Of a stretch of 64,000 nucleotides of DNA, positions 24,185 through 32,538 are shown one piece after another. The position numbers and the translations under genes are program-made. The stretch spans positions 15,274 to 79,273 of the forward strand of contig NZ_QUAB01000013.1 of the NCBI RefSeq assembly GCF_003387575.1, written 5' to 3'. Origin of the DNA: Microbacterium bovistercoris (GTDB taxonomy: Bacteria > Actinomycetota > Actinomycetes > Actinomycetales > Microbacteriaceae). Each line of letters begins with the position of its first letter. Within the stretch, counting starts at the first letter, position 1. The notes beneath the pieces were generated by a model. It had not been told where the DNA came from, did no database searches, and was given only the letters and a program-made list of their open reading frames with translations.

Positions 24185-25942
24185 TCAGCTCCGGGTCGTA
24201 CGCCGGTGCGCCCGCTTGGGCTCGACCTCGGCCTCGCGGAGGAACTCGTCCACCTCGTCGTCCGCGGCGTCGTCGTCCGCGGCATCCGCGGGGTAGAGCT
24301 CGGCCGCGACTGCCGAAGCGGAGGGCTCGGCGGTGGCGGGCACGCTCGTGATCGGCGCGACGGGGGCCTCAGCGACAGGTGCCACTGGTGAAGCTGCCTG
24401 TTCGGAAGCCAGTGTCCGCGGTTCGGCGGCGGGCTGCGGCGCGTCGGTGACGACCGCCGGCTGCACGGCCGGGCTGTAAGCTGCTGCCGCCGGCGCAGGG
24501 CCCGCCTCGGCCGAGGCATCCGCCGATGCCTGCCTCCCGCGCTTCCCGTGCCGCCCACTGGTCGCCCCGTGCGACTGGTAATCGTAGGTGTACACCGACG
24601 ATTCCGAGCCGGTCACGGGAGCGCGGTTCAGCACGACGCCGAGCACCCGGCCGTGCACCTTCTGCAGCGCGAGCATCGCCTTCTCGACCAGGTCGTAGGT
24701 GGTCTTGCCCACCGAGACCACTACGAGCGCACCGTCGGCCTGATGCGCCAGCACCGCGCCGTCGGTGACGGCGAGCAGCGGCGGGGCGTCGATGATGACG
24801 GTCGCGTGCACGGCGAGTTCGGCGAGCATGTCCTTCATCCGCTCCGACCCGAGCAGTTCGCTGGGGTTCGGCGGGATCGTCCCGGCGGTGAGCACGGCGA
24901 GGTTCGGCACCTGCGGCGAGCGCTGCAGCGCCTGGCTGAGCTCGACCCGTCCTGCGAGCACGTCGGTGAGGCCGATCGGCGAGGTCACGCCGACGGTCTT
25001 CGCGACGGTGGGCCGGCGCAGGTCGCCGTCGACGAGCACGACGGGCGAGCCGCCGGCGGCGAGCGTGGCCGACAGGTTCGCGGCGACGGTCGACTTTCCC
25101 TCGCCGGGCAGGGCGCTGGTGACGACGATGACGCGGGGCGGGTGGTCGACGTCCATGAACTGCAGGTTCGTGCGCAGCACGCGCAACGACTCGCGCAGCG
25201 CGAAGCCTGCCTTCGAGCCGGTCTGCTCGTCGGTGAGCAGCCGCTGCTCGGCATCCACCTCTTCGCTGATCGGCAGGGTGGCGACGACGGGCACGCCGAG
25301 GTTCTTCTCGACGTCGTCGGCCGCGCGCACGCGCCGGTCGGATGCCGCCCGCACCAGCGCGAACGCGATGCCGAAGCCCAGTCCGAGCACGCCACCGACG
25401 AGCATCGCCATGCGCTTGTCGGGGAACGAGGGCGAGGTCGGCAGCGCAGCCGATTCGGCGAGCACGACGTTGATGGGGGCGGTGCCGGCCGCGCCGGTGC
25501 CCTCGCGCTCGTCGACTGTTGCGCTCAGGCCGTTCACCCAGGCCTCGGCGAGGTCGCGGGCGGCTTCGGGGGTCGACCCGCTGGCGGTGATCTTGAGGAT
25601 CGGGGTGCCGGCCGGGTTGTCCACGACGATGCGCTGCACGAGCTGCTCCGGCGGCACGTCGAGCCCGAGCTCTTCGGCGGCCTTCTCGGCGACGTTGCGC
25701 CACTGCGCCATCTCGACGAACGTCGGCACCTGGTTCCTGGTGAGGACGTCGTTCGCGCCCGGCGTGAGCGCGACGTCGGGGTCCTTGGGGGTGATCACCG
25801 TGACCACGCCGCTGGCGTCGGCCTGATAGACCGGTGCCTGCATGGCCGCCCAGCCGAAGCCGACGGCGACGCCGAGCACCGTGAGCAGCACGATGCCGAT
25901 CCAGTGCCGCTTCAGCGCCCTGACATAGTCGCGGATCTCCAT
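24185..25942 (-). CDS. Wzz/BY-kinase: polysaccharide chain-length protein with tyrosine autokinase domain (A)
   Basis: This 585-aa protein controls polymer length and export. A Wzz domain has transmembrane helices near residues 16-34 and 175-195. It is fused to a cytoplasmic BY-kinase with Walker A ALPGEGKST, Walker A' VVLVDGDLRRPT and Walker B TVIIDAPPLL. The usual C-terminal Tyr cluster is reduced to YTYDYQ, followed by a long Ala/Pro/Glu tail of about 110 residues without a Tyr-rich end. The paralogue at 48.0 kb has a clear cluster. The phosphatase at 0.2 kb is the likely partner. It overlaps the polymerase gene by 31 bases. Confidence 0.9.
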   Translation of the reverse strand: MEIRDYVRALKRHWIGIVLLTVLGVAVGFGWAAMQAPVYQADASGVVTVITPKDPDVALTPGANDVLTRNQVPTFVEMAQWRNVAEKAAEELGLDVPPEQLVQRIVVDNPAGTPILKITASGSTPEAARDLAEAWVNGLSATVDEREGTGAAGTAPINVVLAESAALPTSPSFPDKRMAMLVGGVLGLGFGIAFALVRAASDRRVRAADDVEKNLGVPVVATLPISEEVDAEQRLLTDEQTGSKAGFALRESLRVLRTNLQFMDVDHPPRVIVVTSALPGEGKSTVAANLSATLAAGGSPVVLVDGDLRRPTVAKTVGVTSPIGLTDVLAGRVELSQALQRSPQVPNLAVLTAGTIPPNPSELLGSERMKDMLAELAVHATVIIDAPPLLAVTDGAVLAHQADGALVVVSVGKTTYDLVEKAMLALQKVHGRVLGVVLNRAPVTGSESSVYTYDYQSHGATSGRHGKRGRQASADASAEAGPAPAAAAYSPAVQPAVVTDAPQPAAEPRTLASEQAASPVAPVAEAPVAPITSVPATAEPSASAVAAELYPADAADDDAADDEVDEFLREAEVEPKRAHRRTTRS

Positions 25943-27297
25943 CCGGCCCCCTGTTCCCCTAGATTCTCGATCTTAGGAGAATCATCGCTGTTCTCCCTGT
26001 GCGAGGCCAGCACCTGTGCGCCGAGGCACACCCCGGCGATGACGAACGGGATCGACACCTGCGCCGACACCCAGAACAGGTCGAACTGTCCCTGCACGAT
26101 GCGCGAGAAGACGGCGGTGAACGCGAGCGCGCCCAGAGCGGTGTGCTTCGACCAGAACTTCCAGAGCACGACGAGGAATCCGATCCACATCACGATGAAG
26201 CCGGCGAGGCCGACGAGCCCTGCGGATGCCACCACTTCGAGCTCTGCCTGCGGCGGCTGGAAGTTGGCGGTCGGATGCACGTACCAGTAGCGCAGGCCGT
26301 GCCCGAAGATGGGCGAGTGCTTCCACAGTGCGTAGACCTCGCGGAACCACTCGAGGCGCTGGTAGGTGGAGTTGAACCTGTTCTGCGACTGGATCTGGTC
26401 GATCACGCTCTGCACGATCAGTACGGCGCCGGGGATGGCCAGCACCGCAACGAGCACCTTGTGCCGGCTGGCGCCGGAGCGCAGGGTGAAGATCAGCATC
26501 GAGAGCAGCAGGCCGATCGCCGCCTGCCGCGACTGGGTCAGCGCGATGCCGACCAGCATCAGCCAGAAGACGGGAACGGTCGCCTTGCGCGGCAGGTCGG
26601 CTGCGGCGGGCTTGATGAAGGCGATCAGGGCGACCAGGGCCATGGCGCTGCCAGCGAAGTTCTTGTGCATCGGCCAGGGCCAGAGCGGGTAGATCGACTG
26701 GAAGCCGTCGGTGACGAACACCACGACAGCCGTCGCGATCGTGCCGAGGGCGATCACGGCTCCCATGACGAACATCAGCAGGAACGCCGTGCGCATCAGA
26801 CCTGCGCGCCCGACTCCCCAGCCGACGAGCAGCGCGCCCGAGATCAGCAGCCAGGCGTGGAACCACTCCACGGTGTTCTGCGGGAACGGATTGACGATCA
26901 CCGTGAGCAGCGTCGTGAACTGGTAGACCGCATTGAGCCACAGCAGCGCGCGCATCGTCGGGCTGAAGTCGTGCCGCGACAGCAGCACGACCGTCATGAA
27001 GGCCAGGGCGAGGGCGAGGTCGGAGACGGTGAGGTCTCCCCCGCCGAACCCGACGCGAGCGGTGACGAACACGGCCGGCACGGCCAGCATCGGCAGCGCC
27101 ATCGGATGTCGTGGGGTGAGTGCCACGCCGATCACGAGCACGCCGAGGGCGATGGCGTCCACCGCACCGGACGCGACGTCACGGTCGAGCGCGAAGTACA
27201 CGGCGAGCACCGCGGCCACGGCGAACAGCACCCACCGCCAGACGTTCGCCCAGAGGTCGGCGAAGAAGGCCTGCACTGCGGCGCGCCGAAGCGTCAT
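25912..27297 (-). CDS. O-antigen ligase/polymerase family protein (Wzy-like)
   Basis: This 461-aa integral membrane protein has about eleven to twelve predicted helices and a large outside loop around SQNRFNSTYQRLEWFREVYA, then IFGHGLRYWY, the pattern of the O-antigen ligase/Wzy superfamily. It would polymerise lipid-linked repeat units outside the membrane. The ATG at 27297 follows GAAGGGGG; an upstream in-frame start at 27372 is less likely. A second protein of this type is at 49.7 kb. Part of its 5' region recurs, imperfectly, at 29850-29892. Confidence 0.85.
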   Translation of the reverse strand: MTLRRAAVQAFFADLWANVWRWVLFAVAAVLAVYFALDRDVASGAVDAIALGVLVIGVALTPRHPMALPMLAVPAVFVTARVGFGGGDLTVSDLALALAFMTVVLLSRHDFSPTMRALLWLNAVYQFTTLLTVIVNPFPQNTVEWFHAWLLISGALLVGWGVGRAGLMRTAFLLMFVMGAVIALGTIATAVVVFVTDGFQSIYPLWPWPMHKNFAGSAMALVALIAFIKPAAADLPRKATVPVFWLMLVGIALTQSRQAAIGLLLSMLIFTLRSGASRHKVLVAVLAIPGAVLIVQSVIDQIQSQNRFNSTYQRLEWFREVYALWKHSPIFGHGLRYWYVHPTANFQPPQAELEVVASAGLVGLAGFIVMWIGFLVVLWKFWSKHTALGALAFTAVFSRIVQGQFDLFWVSAQVSIPFVIAGVCLGAQVLASHRENSDDSPKIENLGEQGAGWRSATMSGR

Positions 27298-27364
27298 GGC
27301 AGCCCCCTTCCCCTCGTCGTCAAGTATCGCACCGGGGGTGCGGCCTGGGAATGCGCGCGGCGAT

Positions 27365-28459
27365 ATGCTCATCCCGATTCAGATGAGCATCCATGACACG
27401 GCCGCACGCCCGGCACCTGCGATCAGCGAATACGTCCCCGCGCTCGACGGCATCCGCGCGATCGCCGTGCTCGCCGTGTTCCTGCTGCACCTCGCCGCCG
27501 CGTACTTCCCCGGCGGGGCGGTCGGTGTGGACCTGTTCTTCGTGCTCTCGGCGTTTCTGATCACGGGCCTGCTGATCGCCGAGTTCGAGGCGAGCGGAAG
27601 GGTGCGATTCGGAGCCTTCTACCTGCGCCGCGCGTTCCGTCTGCTGCCTGCGCTGGTGCTGTGGCTGATGCTCGCGTCCGTCACCGCGATGCTCGCGGGT
27701 GAGGGCGAGAAGGTGCCGTGGAGCGTGACCGGTGCCCTGTTCTACTTCAACGACTTCCTGCAGGCCTGGACCGACTGGGTGGCGACCGCCTTCGACCAGT
27801 CGTGGTCGCTCAGCGTCGAGGAACAGTTCTACTTCGTCTGGCCGCCGCTGCTCGTCCTGGTTCTGCTGCACCGCTCGCGGGCGTTCCAGCGCTGGTTCAT
27901 GCACGTATCGGTGCTGGCGGCCGCGGTGGTGCCGTTCACCGGGCCGAACTACTTCCTGCCGACGGGGCATCTGCTGCCGCTGGTGATCGGATGCTGGGCG
28001 GCCGAGCAGCGCGCGCGGGGCTGCACGCCCTGGGTGGCGGCGCTGGTGCGGCAGGCGTGGGTGGGGTACGCGGCGTGCGCCGTGTTCGTGGTCGCGACCC
28101 TGTTCGTCGTTCCGAAGCTGCAGTCCGTGACCTTCATCGCCGTGTCGGTTGCGACCGCCGCACTGGCGCTGCGGATCACGACCGGACGAGCCGATGCCGT
28201 GACGCGGGTGCTGGGTTCGCGCGTGCCGGTGTGGATCGGCGCACGGTCGTACGGCATCTACCTGTACGGACTGACGCTCATGCAGCTCGTGCCGCTGCTG
28301 ATCCCGGGGATCGAGCTGAAGTGGGCAGCGCCTATCGACGTCGCGCTGACGGCGGTCGTCGTCGCCGCATCTTATCGCTTCGTGGAGTCACCGATCCGTC
28401 GGCGCGGCAGGGACTGGCTGCGCAACCGTGCGAGCCGCACGCTGCCGGACGCGGCCTGA
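27365..28459 (+). CDS. Acyltransferase family 3 (OafA-like) membrane protein
   Basis: This 364-aa integral membrane protein of the acyltransferase-3 family probably O-acetylates a sugar of the polymer. Family hallmarks are the N-terminal EYVPALDGIRAIAVLAVFLLH (His in the first helix), GAVGVDLFFVLSAFLITGLL, and SWSLSVEEQFYFVWP. ATGs at 27365 and 27383 are both possible; neither has a good ribosome site. The last 298 bases recur at 29895-30192. The gene is divergent from the polymerase, with 67 bases between the starts. Confidence 0.87.
   Translation: MLIPIQMSIHDTAARPAPAISEYVPALDGIRAIAVLAVFLLHLAAAYFPGGAVGVDLFFVLSAFLITGLLIAEFEASGRVRFGAFYLRRAFRLLPALVLWLMLASVTAMLAGEGEKVPWSVTGALFYFNDFLQAWTDWVATAFDQSWSLSVEEQFYFVWPPLLVLVLLHRSRAFQRWFMHVSVLAAAVVPFTGPNYFLPTGHLLPLVIGCWAAEQRARGCTPWVAALVRQAWVGYAACAVFVVATLFVVPKLQSVTFIAVSVATAALALRITTGRADAVTRVLGSRVPVWIGARSYGIYLYGLTLMQLVPLLIPGIELKWAAPIDVALTAVVVAASYRFVESPIRRRGRDWLRNRASRTLPDAA
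28152..28449 (+). repeat. Direct repeat, copy 1 (3' end of intact acyltransferase gene)
   Basis: This segment is nearly identical by eye to 29895-30192, with about four mismatches in 298 bases and a constant offset of 1743. It ends 10 bases before the acyltransferase stop. The two copies bracket the AbiE-like gene pair. Confidence 0.93.
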
Positions 28460-28463
28460 CGGG

Positions 28464-29150
28464 TTAGAGGCTGCGCGTCGCTGGGCCAGCTTGCTGACCG
28501 TAAACGAGCGATTCCTGCACCCACGCGCGCCTCAGTGCCGCGAGTGTCTTCTGGTCGTCCTTGCTCGGTTTCGCGAGATCATGGATCAGCCTGAACATCT
28601 CGACGACGTACTGGGGGATGTCCGCGACGCTCCCTGCCGTGGCCTCGGCGAGGATGCGCAGCGCCACTTCCGCATCGACGCCCTTCTTCAGCAGCGCAAG
28701 CAGCTCACGTGCGTCTTTCGCGCCCTTCTCCGAGTGCGGACGATCGAGAAGGGCTGCCAGCTTCGTCACGGCATGCGCTTCGATGGTCAGGAGGAGCCAC
28801 GGAGGCGCGATCTTGTCGTCGACATACTTCGCCAGTACTTCCACCTTCAGCCGCAGGTGCATGCCGAGCTGGGATTCGTGGGGAACGTAGATGTCGAGGT
28901 GGACGCCCTCAAGTTCACCCGTGAACTTACGCCCCTGGTGCACGGTGTTGTCGGTCGCGTCCGGGAGAACCTGCGGGATCCTGTGGCGTGAGTCGGTTGT
29001 CACGATGAAGTCGATGTCGTAACTGATCTCTCCGCCGACGCGGAGGTGCGTGGCCCATCCGCCGATCAGGATCGAAGGGTCAAGCTCCTCGCCGAGATAG
29101 TCCAGCACCAGGCGAAGAGTCTCCTCGACCTCTGGCCTTCCTTCATTCAC
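28464..29150 (-). CDS. AbiEii-like nucleotidyltransferase (type IV toxin candidate)
   Basis: This 228-aa nucleotidyltransferase-fold protein has GGWATHLRVGG (residues 30-40) and the metal-binding YDIDFIV (D45, D47). A helical C-terminal region with KLAALLDRPHSEKGAKDARE follows, the layout of AbiEii/AbiGii toxins, which nucleotidylate tRNA or related targets. The GTG start at 29150 overlaps the upstream antitoxin-like gene by 8 bases, the usual order for this module (antitoxin first). It sits between the intact and remnant copies of the acyltransferase gene, foreign to the glycopolymer theme. The family is likely; toxicity is not shown. Confidence 0.75.
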   Translation of the reverse strand: MNEGRPEVEETLRLVLDYLGEELDPSILIGGWATHLRVGGEISYDIDFIVTTDSRHRIPQVLPDATDNTVHQGRKFTGELEGVHLDIYVPHESQLGMHLRLKVEVLAKYVDDKIAPPWLLLTIEAHAVTKLAALLDRPHSEKGAKDARELLALLKKGVDAEVALRILAEATAGSVADIPQYVVEMFRLIHDLAKPSKDDQKTLAALRRAWVQESLVYGQQAGPATRSL

Positions 29151-29769
29151 CGGTCGGCTCCTTCTGATCCCAGTCCGCCGCGCCGAAGAGCTCGCGATGC
29201 AACGCCAGACGGAACTCGCTCGCCTGCCACCCGGGCAGGGCGAAAAGATCAGCGTAGGTCTGCGCGCGGCTGGTGAAACCCGACCGCCAGGTTCGTCGCC
29301 CGACGGCGTCTCGACTGACGACTCTGACTTCTTCCCCCGCGGGCAGAATCAGTGGCCAGTCGTCAGTCAGGTTCTCATCGACGTAGGCAAGCCGGAACCC
29401 GACATCCGCCACGGTGTTCCGCCCGCCCAACCAGTGGATCGCCGCGTCGGCGCCGCCCAGTGTGATCGCCTCCGGCCGGTGCGTGAGGAGGTCGTTGACC
29501 GCACGCCGACTCGTGACCGCAAGAGTGTCGTTGATCAGATTCCGGTACCCGCACAACTGGATCAACACCTTCTCCGGCGACAGCACTGTCACTCCTCCGC
29601 GCCGGCGCACCTCGACGGCGCCGATGTCGACGAGTCGGCGGAGGGCATGATGGGCGGCGCCGTTCGCGAGATCGGCGGCGTCGGCGAGCACCGTGACGTC
29701 GGGCCACGTCCGGCGCCCTTCGAGGGCGCTGTCTGCCAGGGTGCGCCAAAGTCGCTCGGTCTGCTTCAC
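29143..29769 (-). CDS. AbiEi-like winged-helix antitoxin/regulator
   Basis: This 208-aa protein begins with a winged-helix region (TVLADAADLANGAAHHALRRLVDIGAVE, then the wing RRRGGVTVLSPEKV). Its C-terminal domain matches the layout of AbiEi antitoxins, which repress their own operon and counteract the nucleotidyltransferase. The start is GTG at 29769, with no good ribosome site, and translation could be leaderless. Two GATTCAGAATC palindromes lie just upstream (29795 and 29818) and are the expected binding sites. Confidence 0.7.
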   Translation of the reverse strand: MKQTERLWRTLADSALEGRRTWPDVTVLADAADLANGAAHHALRRLVDIGAVEVRRRGGVTVLSPEKVLIQLCGYRNLINDTLAVTSRRAVNDLLTHRPEAITLGGADAAIHWLGGRNTVADVGFRLAYVDENLTDDWPLILPAGEEVRVVSRDAVGRRTWRSGFTSRAQTYADLFALPGWQASEFRLALHRELFGAADWDQKEPTGE

Positions 29770-29783
29770 GCGAGAAGGCTATC

Positions 29784-29839
29784 AGGAAAAACTTGATTCA
29801 GAATCAGGTTTTTTCTGGATTCAGAATCAAGTTTTTCCT
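29784..29839 (-). promoter_or_regulatory. Nested palindromic operator/promoter of the AbiE-like operon
   Basis: The outer arms AGGAAAAACTTGATTC (29784-29799) and GAATCAAGTTTTTCCT (29824-29839) are perfectly complementary. Inside, the 11-base palindrome GATTCAGAATC occurs twice (29795-29805, 29818-29828), 23 bases apart, about two helical turns. This is the most AT-rich spot in the region and lies 15-70 bases upstream of the antitoxin start. It fits cooperative autorepression. Confidence 0.7.
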
Positions 29840-29849
29840 GAGCTGACTC

Positions 29850-29892
29850 GTCACGGTCGAGCGGGAGGTACGCGGCAAGCACCGCGGCCACG
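29850..29892. repeat. Short remnant matching the 5' region of the polymerase gene
   Basis: These 43 bases match 27178-27220 inside the Wzy-like gene at 39 positions by eye, in the same orientation. They are joined almost directly to the acyltransferase remnant. In the intact locus those two parts are 931 bases further apart, so an internal deletion is implied. Confidence 0.7.
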
Positions 29893-29894
29893 CC

Positions 29895-30202
29895 CGACCG
29901 CCGCGCTGGCGCTGCGGATCACGACCGGACGAGCCGATGCGGTGACGCTGGTGCTGGGTTCGCGCGTGCCGGTGTGGATCGGCGCACGGTCGTACGGCAT
30001 CTACCTGTACGGACTGACGCTCATGCAGCTCGTGCCGCTGCTGATCCCGGGGATCGAGCTGAAGTGGGCAGCGCCTATCGACGTCGCGCTGACGGCGGTC
30101 GTCGTCGCCGCGTCTTATCGCTTCGTGGAGTCACCGATCCGTCGGCGCGGCAGGGACTGGCTGCGCAACCGTGCGAGCCGCACGCTGCCGGATGTCACTT
30201 AG
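29895..30202 (+). pseudogene. Truncated acyltransferase remnant (C-terminal 100 residues)
   Basis: This is the 3' end of a second copy of the acyltransferase-3 gene at 27.4 kb, beginning at TAALALRITTGRADAV and ending DWLRNRASRTLPDVT. It lacks all catalytic parts and has no start or ribosome site of its own, so it is not expected to function. The last codons differ from the intact gene (DVT against DAA), so the copies diverge just before the stop. The stop overlaps the VanZ-like gene end. Confidence 0.88.
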
Positions 30203-30663
30203 GCGCGCCGCCGCCTGGCCCTATAGGCGATCGCGACGATCGCCAGGCCGATACTCGCGCCGATCACGTTCGCGACGACGTCGAGGATGCTGGCCGTGCG
30301 GCCGCTGATGAACACTCCCTGCACCGTCTCGATGACCGCCGAGACGAGCGCTGCGCTCGGCACGGCGAGCCACCGTCGCGCGGGCAGCAGCAGCGCAAGA
30401 AGGATGCCGAGCGGCACGAACAGCAGGATGTTGGCACCGAACTCGACCCGCTCGTACGTGATGAACGGGATCGTCGTCTCGAGCATCCGCCAGAACCGCG
30501 ACGGCACGGCGGAGTCGACGTGCTGCGGCCAGAACGCGATGAGGGCGAGGACGATGGCGTAGATGCACGCTGATGCCGCGAGCAGCGCTTCCCGTCTCAC
30601 ATGCCACTCCGATTCGCTGCCTGCAGATGAAGGGGCAGACTCATCGCGAGCCGGCCCCTTCAC
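30199..30663 (-). CDS. VanZ-like family membrane protein
   Basis: This 154-aa protein has four predicted helices and the VanZ-like layout: a first helix with IVLALIAFWPQHVD, then ERVEFGANILLFVPLGILLA and the C-terminal SGRTASILDVVANVIGASIG. VanZ confers low-level teicoplanin resistance in enterococci, but most relatives have no known role and many occur in surface-polymer loci. Start is GTG at 30663, 14 bases after the stop of the exported anchor-type protein, suggesting one operon. A second VanZ-like gene is at 32.5 kb. Confidence 0.8.
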   Translation of the reverse strand: MKGPARDESAPSSAGSESEWHVRREALLAASACIYAIVLALIAFWPQHVDSAVPSRFWRMLETTIPFITYERVEFGANILLFVPLGILLALLLPARRWLAVPSAALVSAVIETVQGVFISGRTASILDVVANVIGASIGLAIVAIAYRARRRRA

Positions 30664-30677
30664 CTACCGAACGACGG

Positions 30678-32345
30678 TCAGGCTTGTTCGGCGTGCGGCC
30701 CGACCGAGCCGCGAGCGAGGAACAGGTCCAGAACGTTCAACGCACCGACCGCAGTGAGCCCGAGTGCAGCCACGTCGTAGCGGCCGGCCGGAAGCGCTTG
30801 CGCTCCACCGGCGTTCCACCGCGCCGGGCCGGGCGTGTGGTTGTACGGCGTCTGCGGGTTGTTGTTCTCCTCCGGAAGGTTCTGAACATTCAGCGTGATG
30901 TTGAGAATGTTCTTCAGCGCGTCGAAGATCGAAGCGAGCAGCTCGTTCAGGGCGACGAGCGCGACGTTGATGACACCGCCGGTTGCCAGCAGGCCACCCT
31001 TGATGATGTTTCCGACGGTCGCCAACGCGGCGTTCGTCACGGGTCCGTTGATGACCGGGAGACCAGCCAGCGTCGCCGTGATCGTGGCGGTTCCGTTGAG
31101 GAGGTCCGCGAGCGTCCCGGCAACCTTCAGAGTTGTCGCGCCAAAGAGAATACTGAAGGAGATCTCCACGCTGACGTGGCTGGCGATGCGCGTGATGATC
31201 TCATTCTGGATCTGAGCGAGCTGGTTGCTGAGCGTATCCGTCGGCAACGCATAGTCGACGAACAGGATCGAATTGGCTGGGAGCGAATTGGCCATAGACG
31301 ACGACCCGCCGGGAAAGGCTGACCCCAGCAGCGAAGCGACATCGATGGTCACGGTGCCGCCGCCGAGGTCCGTGACGATGGCCGTGCTCGAGCCTAGCGG
31401 GCTGGAAGTCAGGGCCGTCGTGATCTGCCCAACGTTGGCGCTCACCTTCACCGTGGGCTGAGCAGCCGCGGCCACCAGCGCAGCGACAACATCACCGATC
31501 ACGGGGATCTCACCAAGCGCGTCAAGCAACGCATCGGTGTCGACGTTGAGGTCTGCGACGTTGACGCCAGAAGCCACTGCGGTGACGATGTTGCCGATCA
31601 GAGGCGAAGTGAGCAGAAGTCGAAGGTACGCAACAAGATACTCGCGAGTCAGGTGGTAGCCGTCGGGGGTGACCACCGTGTTGCACATCTGCTCGAGGAT
31701 CGCGCGCCCGGCGACTGCACCCACGTCGAGAGTGAGGTCAGTGACGTTCGCCAGGAATCCGGTCGTCGCCGACCCCAGCAACGGGGTCAGGAACTGCTTC
31801 AGATTGAGGCTCGCCACCTTCGGGTATCCACCGCCAGGCGCGACTCGTATGGTGCCGTTGTCGGTGACGTATCCGGAAGCGCCCCGCGAAAGCCCGATGC
31901 TCTCCGCATAGCTGTACTGGTTCAGCAGCCCGGTTCCGTCGGGCGCGCTGGCGATGAGACCCAGCAACTGCGAGACGGTCGTCGTGAGGCCCGTCGCCGT
32001 TACGGTGACCGCCCCGAGCGCCGTGAGGCTGAGCGGGTTGTCATGAATGTCGGGGTCAGCCTCGGCATTCGGCCCGTGGATGACACCGGTCTCAGTGACC
32101 TGATTCGGCACCGAGGCGATGACACCGTTCGCAGAAACAAGCGTGTCGAGGTTGAGGTTGAAGAGTCCCCCGCTGAGCATCTTCCCGCGACCGATTGCGC
32201 TCCAGCGTCCGGGGGCACAACTCAGCGCATACGCGGGCGCTGCCGTCGCGACCATGACGGCCGGGACAGTCCACAGTGCACCTGTCACGACTGTACGACG
32301 AGACATCCCCTTTGAAGGAACGACAGATTCGACTTCTTCGCTCAT
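30678..32345 (-). CDS. Large Tat-exported surface protein (choice-of-anchor G-like)
   Basis: This 555-aa exported protein starts at the ATG at 32345 (AGGGG upstream). It has a twin-arginine signal, GMSRRTVVTGALWTVPAVMVA, with an Ala-rich cleavage site (APAYALS). The mature part is long, low in charge and rich in Ala, Val, Thr and Leu, with many short hydrophobic repeats (LTLDVGAVAGRAILEQ, LNVDTDALLDALGEIPVIG). That resembles actinobacterial choice-of-anchor G proteins of unknown function. The signal region is similar to that of the 170-aa protein at 13.4 kb. It may be a surface partner of the glycopolymer. VanZ-like genes flank it. No LPXTG motif was found. Confidence 0.75.
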   Translation of the reverse strand: MSEEVESVVPSKGMSRRTVVTGALWTVPAVMVATAAPAYALSCAPGRWSAIGRGKMLSGGLFNLNLDTLVSANGVIASVPNQVTETGVIHGPNAEADPDIHDNPLSLTALGAVTVTATGLTTTVSQLLGLIASAPDGTGLLNQYSYAESIGLSRGASGYVTDNGTIRVAPGGGYPKVASLNLKQFLTPLLGSATTGFLANVTDLTLDVGAVAGRAILEQMCNTVVTPDGYHLTREYLVAYLRLLLTSPLIGNIVTAVASGVNVADLNVDTDALLDALGEIPVIGDVVAALVAAAAQPTVKVSANVGQITTALTSSPLGSSTAIVTDLGGGTVTIDVASLLGSAFPGGSSSMANSLPANSILFVDYALPTDTLSNQLAQIQNEIITRIASHVSVEISFSILFGATTLKVAGTLADLLNGTATITATLAGLPVINGPVTNAALATVGNIIKGGLLATGGVINVALVALNELLASIFDALKNILNITLNVQNLPEENNNPQTPYNHTPGPARWNAGGAQALPAGRYDVAALGLTAVGALNVLDLFLARGSVGPHAEQA

Positions 32346-32458
32346 GAAGCTTTTTCCCCTGTATCGCACTGCTCCGGACGATCCCTCCGTCAACAGACGA
32401 AGGCCCTCGCACTCCCACACGAGGCAAACAACGAGCCCAACGCTCCCCGTCAGCGATC

Positions 32459-32487
32459 AGAGTAGCCGCCTCAAAGGAATCTCGCAA
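32459..32487 (-). promoter_or_regulatory. Candidate promoter for the large exported protein
   Basis: On the minus strand, TTGCGA (32487-32482) is followed after 17 bases by TACTCT (32464-32459), a reasonable -35/-10 pair. It lies about 115 bases upstream of the start at 32345, which would leave a leader of roughly 100 bases. The rest of the 32346-32538 gap shows no other clear element. Confidence 0.35.
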
Positions 32488-32538
32488 AGCGGCGTGATAT
32501 ATGGGACTCGATGCCGTCCGCCGTGACGCGCGGTCGCA

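Noticed and set aside
24548..26290. 580-codon open frame on the plus strand opposite the BY-kinase A and polymerase genes
   Set aside because: It has no recognisable domain and is rich in Arg, Gly and His. The opposite strand encodes a complete BY-kinase.
29693..30202. 169-codon plus-strand open frame taken as a gene
   Set aside because: Its first part runs through the antitoxin promoter and the antisense of the antitoxin gene. Only the acyltransferase C-terminal remnant is real, so it is listed as a pseudogene.
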